From: Ochromonadaceae sp. CCMP2298
Taxonomy: Eukaryota > Sar > Synurophyceae > Ochromonadales > Ochromonadaceae
Direction of reading: 5' to 3'
DNA: 18,061 nt
NCBI GenBank assembly: GCA_026770595.1
Contig: MU633981.1
Coordinates: 1 to 18,061, forward strand
Below are positions 9,101 through 17,852 of the stretch, piece after piece; positions within the stretch are counted from its first letter, which is position 1, and every line of letters begins with the position of its first letter. The notes below the pieces were generated by a model. That model had not been told where the DNA came from, ran no database searches, and worked only from the letters and a program-made list of their open reading frames with translations. The position numbers and the translations under genes were made by a program.

Positions 9101-12100
9101 ATAAAGCTTTTATATATCTATGTATACATATAAATAATGCATTTATACACATGATATATATACATCCCTCTTACCTCTAACGTCGCAGCCAGTACCGTGT
9201 TCCCCCCCTCCTCGTCCTCGAAACCCACCCGCTCCTCCTCCTCCTCCTACATAGGTGGGTGGTGATGGTGGGTGTATTGGGTTTGTCAGGTGTGATGCAT
9301 CATGTTTTATTGTTTATATGTGATATGAGTATATAGTATGATAGAAAATAAACAATATATATATATATATATTATGTACCTCCTCGAACAGTTCCTTCTT
9401 TTCTCCCGGCCCTTTTATCATGTAGCTCAGCAGGGCGAGGGAGAAAGGCTCGCCGTTTGCGCAGGCGACTAGGTTTTGTGGGTGAGTGGGTTTTATAGGT
9501 GAGGTTATATTTAGTACACATAAATAATATGAAATGATATGATATGATATGATATGATATGATTATACTATAATATAGAGGTATATAATATATAATATAT
9601 TTATATATAGCATATATGTATCTCCCTCTTACCCGACGCCAGCTTCAGCAGCAGCTGTGCAGCAGTATCAAATTGATCGAACCTGCAGGGTAGAGGGGGG
9701 AGAGATAGAGGTTGGTGTTATGAGGGGGGTGTAATGGTAAAAAATAGAAGAGCAAATACACCCATGGTAAGGGGTAAGGGTGTATCACATATGCATTAAA
9801 CCCCTGTTCCGTGCACCTGTAGCAGATGACCTCCTCGATGCGGGTGGTTCTGAAGTCCTGCACCGCCTCGCTGAAGGATGCATAGAACTCCGCACCCTCC
9901 CCACCAGCCACAGCCCCAGCCCCCTCCACAGCCCCAACCCCACCGTCGCCAACAGCCCCTTCCCCACCACTCCCAGGGATAGGAGACACCGGCTCTGCCC
10001 CCTCCCCTTCTATCATATCTGAACCCCTCCTCCCCGACTCCTTTTCCTTGCCCGACCCCCTCTTAGTGGATAGATATAGCTCCATCATGGCACGTGTCAG
10101 CTCGTAGATGAACAACGCATTCCCGCCTGTAGAAGTTAGTGAAGGGTGATTAGTTCCAGTTATGCACCGGGCAATTGAGTTATACAGTATAATAGACACA
10201 TATACTCAACATACATATACATATATACACATACACACACATACCTGACATCTCGTACAGTCGCTCATACACCCTCTCCTCAACGTCTTTTATCCCATTC
10301 ACCGCGAAGATCGCCGCTGCAACCCGCTTCGTATCCCGACCAGAGAGTGGGTTTAAAGGCTGCAGGCGCAGTCTCACGGTGTCTTTAAAGTTGTTTAGGT
10401 CTCGGTTTTTTCGAGTGAGGGTGGGGGCATGGGAGGCCTAAGGGTAGGTGTTAATGAGTGTTAATAGGTATAGGTGTTAATGGGTGTTAATAAAAGGGAT
10501 AAATAGGTGCAGGTGTTAGTCATAGGTATAAATAGAAATAGGTATAAATATGTGTTAATAATAAATACTATATATAGCACTAACCACTAGGGCTATTCCG
10601 TTGTTGTGCTGCCACAGGTGGTGCAGCAGCTGCCACGAGGAGGTGTCCACGGTTTGCAAATTGTCCCTAGTTCGGGTAGTGGGGAGGTGCGTGTAGAGAG
10701 AGCGTGTATGTGTGGGGTGTGTGAGGGGTAGACGGAGAAGTTATAAGATTAGACAGGACAGAGCAGCGAGTAGAGAATTGACAATATAACATAGAATACA
10801 AAAACTTACTTAGAATAGAGAGCCAAATACAACATACAGCATACAGCGTACAATATACAGCATACAGCATACAGCATACAGCATACAACATACGTGTAGT
10901 ACTTACACTGCCACGAGCACCATGGTGCCAGTGATGATGGAGAACTGTTGCAGCAGTGCCCCCAGTAGCTCCGTTATGCGTTGGGCCCTGGTGACCCCGC
11001 TGAGCTTTGCCGTAAACTGAGGGGGTGGGTTGGAAGGTTTAAGTAGTGTATTTGAATAAAATAATAGGTTGTTAGTAACAGGTAGGGATATGTATTAGTA
11101 ACAAGTATTATAAGTGTTCATAATAATGTGTGTTAGTAATAGGCATTAATAATAACGTACCTCGTTGTCCAGCAGTCCGTGCACGAAGTTGAAACTGCTG
11201 AGCAGGGGCTTCAATTGGCGCACCTCGGCAGGCAGATTGGGCAAAGCGACGTCTAAACCGCGTAACAGTATCGCCTGCGGACCCTCCCCCTCCCCCTCCC
11301 CCTCCCCCGCCCCCTCGGAGTGTTTAATGCCCAGCCTAGTGTATGTCATAGGTATTCGTAATAGGTAATGATGGGTATTAGGGTATTAACAATAGGCATA
11401 TTAGTAACAAAGGGCATTAGTAACAGGTATTAACTATAGGTATGTGCAGTAATTGGTGGAAATAATAGGTATAAGAAATAATAGGTAGAAAAAACAGGAT
11501 AACAGGTAGTAGCAAGTATACCTGTACAGGGCATCTCTGACTACGGGTTTCCACAGAGCGAAGGGCTGTGCGTCAGAGCCCTCGGACCCGCTATACCTGT
11601 AGGTGTTAATGGGTATTAATAGGTGTTAATTGGTGTTAATAGGTATTAACAGTAGGTAGAAATAGGTAATAATGGGTATAAGTAAAAGGTAGTAGGTATT
11701 AGTTATAATAGGTTTTAGTAGTTTTTAATATTTATTAATCATAACAGGTATTAATAATAATATGTGTTAATAACAATAGCTGTAAGTAATAACGCAAAGG
11801 CCTATACCTGAAGACCGCTATGTTTGTAGTCGGGTCCTTTGCCTTCAGCTCGCCAACCTTGGTGCAGAAAAGTTTTATGAATGAACTTTTCCCCACCCCG
11901 GATGCGCCCTGAGAGTAAATGGGATAAACAGACGGTGGGATAAACAGACGGTGGGATAAACAGACGGTGGGAGGAGAATGGGATTTAAAGGCATAAAGAT
12001 GGTAGGGGAATAGGATTAAATGGGAGGAGAAAGGGATTCAAAGACATACAGACAGTGGGATGGGATTAAAAGACATCCAGACGGTAGGGGGATGGGATAA

Positions 12101-15100
12101 AAAGACATAAACCCACCTGGATTATGCACGCGCGCGTCTTTAATATAGCATCGAAGCGAAGGTTTTTGGGTTTGATTGGGGCCTCTACCCCCTCCCCATC
12201 CCCCTTATCCCCTGCCCTGGAGGGGGTAGTGGGCGTGCGGGGGGAGTGGGGGGTTTTGGGGGAGAGGGGGATGGAGGTGTGCTGCAGCAGACGCCCGTAG
12301 GCCGCCACAAACGTCGGGAATAAAAAACTGAACACTTCGTTCAGTTCTTGGTCTCGTCCCAAAAGGGGCAGATTTTCGGTGGCCGATTTCATGGTTTTCA
12401 CCGCATGGGGTAAAAGTTTTCTGGCAGTACCGGTGCCGATGCCGATACCGTCAATTGAACCGTGGCTGTGGCCGTGGCCGTGCACGTGTACGTGACCGTG
12501 GTGTGCGGTGTGCGGACCTGCCCCCCCACTACCAATCCCGCTCCCACCACCCTGACTCCCAGCCCCGACCCCCCCCACACCCCCCACAACCCCAGCCCCC
12601 GCACCCCCACCAGCAGCCGACCCATCAGAATGTACCTTAAAACTGTGACTCAGCTGCAGCATCCCCGATGCCATATCATCATACCCCTGCCCTATCCCCA
12701 GTACAGAGGACTATATATTATGTGAGGAATAGGGTTGTTAGAGTCATTAGAGTTATAAGTATTGTTATTATAGTTTTTAGTATTGTAATTACAGCTATTA
12801 GTTTTATAGTTATTTGTATTGTTATTATAGTTGTAAAATTTATAGTATAATAGTATAATAGTATAATAGTATAATAGTATAATAGTCACAGTATTATAGT
12901 ATTACAGTATTTTACAGCATTAACGTATTACCTGATGTCGTCCCATCGTATCACTGCTGTGAATAGATAGCACTGGTTTGAATGTGGGGACCGCCTTGGC
13001 ATAGCCCTTGGCCTGCACCTCGCCCATCTTCAGGAACCGATGCATGCGATTGCGGTTGCGTGTCTCGGCGTCGCAGATCATCTCGCCTGGGTTGGGAGGG
13101 TTAGGGATAGGGGTGGGGGGGATAGGGGTTAGGGAATAGGGGTTAGGGGATAAGGGTAGGGTTGGGGTTGGGGGTAAGGTTAGGGGTAGGGGGGTAGGGT
13201 TAGGGGGGGGGTTAGTCAGTGTTATTAGTGTTGTAATCATGGATTAAGTTATAAGTTATTACAGTATTAATAGCACAAGGTACCTGGGACTGCCTTGCCC
13301 ATAAGCCGGGCAGAGAGGTTGGTGGACGGGCCCATCACTGCGTACTCGTGTCTCAGAGCAGACCCCACCAGTCCGCAGTAGGCCTTGCCCGACGTAATGC
13401 CTGTGGGTTATATGGGTTTATGTGTAGGTATATGGGTTTATAAGAGTTTATATGGTTTAGAGTTGTTAGGTTGGGTTATTATATGTTGGGGTTTGTGATA
13501 GATAATGGGTTCTATTGTGATTTTATATTGGGTTTCTATGGTTTATGTGATTTTGTAAAGTAGTTAGGTTGGGTTTGTATTATACAACATATATGATATA
13601 TATGCAGTTTTGGTTAATATAAAAATTGAGTTTATATTATTTTATGCAGTGTGGGTTAATATTATATATGGATTTATATTATATAAACCCACCAATAGCA
13701 GCCTTTATGCCTATTTTATGCAATCGGTGGATAATCCCCCCCGCAGCGTCGATAGCCGCAGCAGCATTATCGTTCGTCTGGGACCCTCTTAGTCTGTGGG
13801 TTTTTATGGTTTAATGCAGTTGATTATTGGGTTTATATGTTATGTAGATAATTTATGTTGGGTTAATATGGGTTTGTGTAGATTTGTTGGGTTTATATGA
13901 TTTTATGTTGATATGTTGGGTTAATATAATCGTGGGTTAAAATGCTACAAACCCACCCGAAGGTCCCGATGGCCACGGTTCCCTTATCGTCCACGATAAA
14001 TTGCCTCAGCTGGCCCCCCCTCTCCTTGAGGATTTTCGTGATCACTTCCATGCAGTCCTAAAGGGGGTAGGGTATAAAAATGATGTGAGGATATGAGTGT
14101 GAATATGAGTATAGTTCATATATATTAGTATACAGTATAACTGTACACCAGTGGAACATGATACAGAAGGAACCAATCTTAACAAGTAACGCAATATGCA
14201 TCGTGTAGTTATAAATCAGAAGTAGCGACGCCAATCCACCTGTACAACAGCATAATAGTATAGTATAGTATAGTGTATGGTAAAGTGTAGAGTATAGTAC
14301 ATACACTACAGATAATGAAGATAGTATAGTATAGTATAGTATAGTATAGTACGTACCTGGAAGGAGTTCATGATTCTCTGGTCGTCATTGTACTCTTCCT
14401 CCGTGCGCGAGAGGAAGTGGAAAGAGGGAACTGGGGAATCAACTCCCCCCCCACCCCCCACTCCCACACCCCCACCCCAACCCTTAGCACTAGTACCTAC
14501 CTTAGCACTACTACTCGAACTCCCAAACTCGGCCCCGCCCCCACCCCCAGCCCCTGCCCCAGCCCCCCCAAGCTTGCTACTGCTCCCACCCTTCCCGCTG
14601 TGCAGTAGGTGAGAGCTGTCCAGATGCACGCTGATGAAAAGCACAATGACGTTGCGTAGTTCGGCAGTCAGAGAGGTGTCCTGCTTGCGAATCTTCTCGT
14701 TCTTGGATCTGTTCCTCTCCCTCAGAGAGGTCCGTCCCCCCACACCCCCCACACTCACACCTCCTAATCCAGTCCCCAACCCACCCACACCCACACCACC
14801 GCCAGTGACTCCGCGGATCTTCGCAACGAATACGGAATTCTCGCTGCTGGCCGAGGCCTTCAAAGAGAGAGAGCGGCGACCTCGGGTAGAAGAGGTCATC
14901 AGCGGAGAATCGTCTCCGCCAGCACCTCCTAAGTCCCCCAGACTCCCCCCTATCCCCCCGACCCCGCCTCCGCTCACCACACTCCCCGCACCCGCACCCG
15001 CACCCCCCGTCACACTCCCTACCCGTGGGGACCCCCCTCCCACCACCCCCCCTACCCCCCCACCAACACCCCCCGCGCCTTGTATCTGGAGGGTGGCGTT

Positions 15101-17816
15101 GGTGGGAGCTGTCTTGGCAGCAGCGGCGCACACTTGGGCGTACGACACGAGGGGGGTGATGCGGCCCTCCATTTTATACTCATAGTCCGTGCGGTCAGCC
15201 TGGATTTTTAACATGTTCATGGTGTAGAAAAAGGGTTTTAAATATATTTATGGGTTATGGGTTTTTTAATATGTTTATCGTATTGAGAAGGGGGGTTATA
15301 TATGTGTATGGGGGGTTTAATATGTTATAAGAGGGGGGGTGTTGCATGTATACAAAGAGAGAGGTGGGTAAACATATATACATAGACACATACACAAACA
15401 CACACACATCCACAGACATATATATATATTTATACACATACCTCATGTACGTGTGCTGCGAAGTCATCTATCAGACAGCACTGCACCCAGGCCAAGTAGT
15501 GGCAAAACAGGGACTCCGTAACTTCCGGGGAACAGGCCAGCTCCGGATGGGCCTGGGGGTTTTAATATGTTTATGGTGTAGAGATGGGGGGGTTAATACG
15601 TTTTTGGTATATAGAGGGGGGTTGTAATACGTTTATGGTACAGAGAAGGGGGGGGGGGTTATACGTTTGGAGGGTTTAATTTGTATATAGGGGAGGGGGG
15701 TAGTATGTATTTAAAGAGAGAGGGGAAGGGGAAGGGGTATGTAAAGTATATGGGAGGTATACCTGATTGAGAAAGCCGAGCGGGTTGTTAGAGGGGACGA
15801 TCTGCGAGCTCAGGCTGGCAGTGAAGTCTCTGCTCTCAGGCATCCTGACTTTCGGAGATGCGGTGCCTGGGTTTTGAAGACCCAAGCTTTTGTCCCCAAT
15901 TCCGCCCGCCCCCGCCCCCGCACCGCCTGCCTCTGCCCCCTCGTCGGTGATCTGGGTCCCTGTCTCGAAACTGGTCTCCAACAAATTCGTCTGGCTGATC
16001 TCATTAGAGTTGATCCCTGACAGAAAGGGGGGGCTCTGGGACAAACTGAGACTGTCACTGGACTGCATCCGTCTCAACACCTGCCCCCCCATACCCTGCC
16101 CCATACCCTGCCCCATACCCTGTCCCATACCCTGTCCCCCCATACCCTGTCCCATACCCTGTCCCCCCATACCCTGTCCCCCCATACCCTGTCCCCCCGC
16201 ATGTATCTGTATCCCTGCCTGCATCTGCTGCTGCACGCTGGTGTGAAGCTTCTGGGGACTATGGGGACTAGAACCTGGGACCCCCGCCCCCACCCCCGCC
16301 CCCACACCCACACCCACACCCCTAGCTTTTTCGAAATTCCCAGCGAAAGTGCTGTCTATTCTTCCCATGCTGTCCTTGTACGCCAATATGGTTCTTTTCA
16401 TTATTTCTGAGGGAGGGGGAGGGGTTTTAAGACAGTAGTGGAGAGGGGTTAAAAGACAGTAGTAGAGTATTAGTAATATAGAGTATATTAGTAATATATA
16501 CAGTATATATAAATATTAGTATTAGACTTACCCCATAGAAGTACAGCTCATATTCCTCCACATACGTACACAAATACTATATACCATATACTAACTACAT
16601 ATATTTATATACATACACAAATATCATATACATACGTACCCCCATAGAAGTACAGCTCGTATTCCTCCAGGTCCTCCTGCTTCTCCAGGTTCACAGCTGC
16701 CACCAGCGGCCTATCAGAAACCTTATAAAACCCCTCCGGGTAGCTGGGTTCTCTAGAACATAAGCACTTTTGTAGCGGTGGGCAGAGGTAGCGGTGGGCA
16801 GAGGGGGATACGATTAATTCCCCCTTGTTGGCGAGCGATTCCCCGATTGCCACGTCTCCCAGGGGCTGTCCTAGGAGCAGGTACTCCCATCTACGCAGGG
16901 ATCCCACATCTATGCCTGTTGGACAGAATCAGAGTAGTGAGGAGGGGTTAGGGTTTTTAGATGTACAGTAAGAATATAGAGTTTATAGATAATAGTACGG
17001 TGAGAAGGGTTAAAAGACAGTAGTACCTGCCATAATACCCTCCCCCACGCCCGAGTGCACGTCCAGAAAAGTGTAACTGTCTGCCTCGTCCGTTGGCGGC
17101 TCTGTGCTGGCTATACTCGCACTCCTCGCCCTGCCACCCCCCCCCGCCTCCCCCTCCCCCCCTCCCCACTGCTTCTGAGTGCCCTCCAATAGAGCTGACG
17201 TCAGCTGCGATCCCCTCTTCTTGCCCGATAACTTTATGCGATAGTTAGAGCAGTGTTGGTTTATCTCCAAACCGCACGACACGGCCCGCTCCACGCCCAC
17301 TTTTGCGGCGGATTCGAAGTCCGGTGATGTAACGGCCGTAACGGGCGTGTGCCAGATGATGAACAAGGCGTCTCCGGCGAATTTGATCACGTCGCCGCCG
17401 TATTTCCTATAGGTGCGGGGAGGGGGGTAGAGGGGTACAGAGGTAGAGAGGTAGACAGGTAGAGAGGTAGAGAGGTAGACAGGTAGACAGGTAGAGAGGT
17501 AGAGAGGTAGAGAGGTAGAGAGGTAGAGAATTATTGGGGAGAGGTAGAGGGGTAGAAGAGACAGGTAGAGGGTAGGACCGTAAGACAGTAACAGTACAAA
17601 CATCTCACCATATGATATCGAGTATTTTCTTGAAGTATGCGTTTATGTGCAGACGCAGCTCGTCCACGGGCAGGCGCTGCGACAGCACTGTGAAGCCTGA
17701 GATGTCAACGAACAACAGGGCTGGGGGGGGAGTGGGTGGGTGAGGGGAGGAGGGGTGAGGGGAGGAGAGAGGTTAGAGGTGTACATATGTATGTAAGTAT
17801 GTATGTATGTGTCTAT

Positions 17817-17852
<36 letters not shown>

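Larger units (their letters stand above)
12932..15199 (-). other. ADCY10: sAC cyclase domain C2 with Gly-rich inserts (exons 7-11)
   Basis: Exons 14357-15199, 13957-14057, 13693-13793, 13284-13400 and 12932-13086; residues 535-973. Exon 7 starts with a conserved patch (YEYKMEGRITPLVSYAQVC), then a long Gly/Val stretch, then C2 strand 1 (ELRNVIVLFISVHLDSS, residue 714 on). A second Gly/Ser insert follows before FLSRTEEEYNDDQRIMN. Exon 8 carries LRQFIVDDKGTVAIGTFG; Lys840 matches human Lys334 of the adenine pocket. Exon 10 carries GLVGSALRHEYAVMG and NLSARL; Asn910 and Arg914 match the transition-state pair Asn412/Arg416. C2 lacks the metal Asp in strand 1, so one active site forms at the C1-C2 interface. 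The adenine-contacting Thr405 is Ala903. Exon 9 starts at acceptor CCCACAG; a weaker TAAG site four bases away in the same frame cannot be excluded. Confidence 0.92.
15442..16406 (-). other. ADCY10: C1-C2 linker with QGMG minisatellite (exons 5-6)
   Basis: Exon 5 is 15763-16406 (acceptor CCCTCAG, donor GTATAC) and exon 6 is 15442-15552 (37 codons). Exon 5 begins EIMKRTILAYKDSMGRID, then runs through Gly/Val and His/Pro-rich sequence, a QGMG/GQGMG repeat, and a Ser/Asn/Thr-rich part. Exon 6 (AHPELACSPEVTESLFCHYL, then CCLIDDFAAHVHE) is not low-complexity and resembles the helical segment that precedes C2 in sAC. The low-complexity block is absent from animal sAC and is probably a flexible connector. 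Confidence 0.8.

Noticed and set aside
12455-12725. + strand open frames rich in Pro/His
   Set aside because: Complement of the His/Gly-rich exon 12.
13087-13220. True telomere or interstitial telomere array
   Set aside because: The repeats are irregular in both spacer and G-run length, and sit inside a normal intron of an intact gene. Kept only as a G-rich tract.
14634-15185. 183-codon + strand open frame, Pro-rich
   Set aside because: Antisense of exon 7 of the cyclase gene. The Pro stretches are the complement of Gly codons, and no domain is visible.
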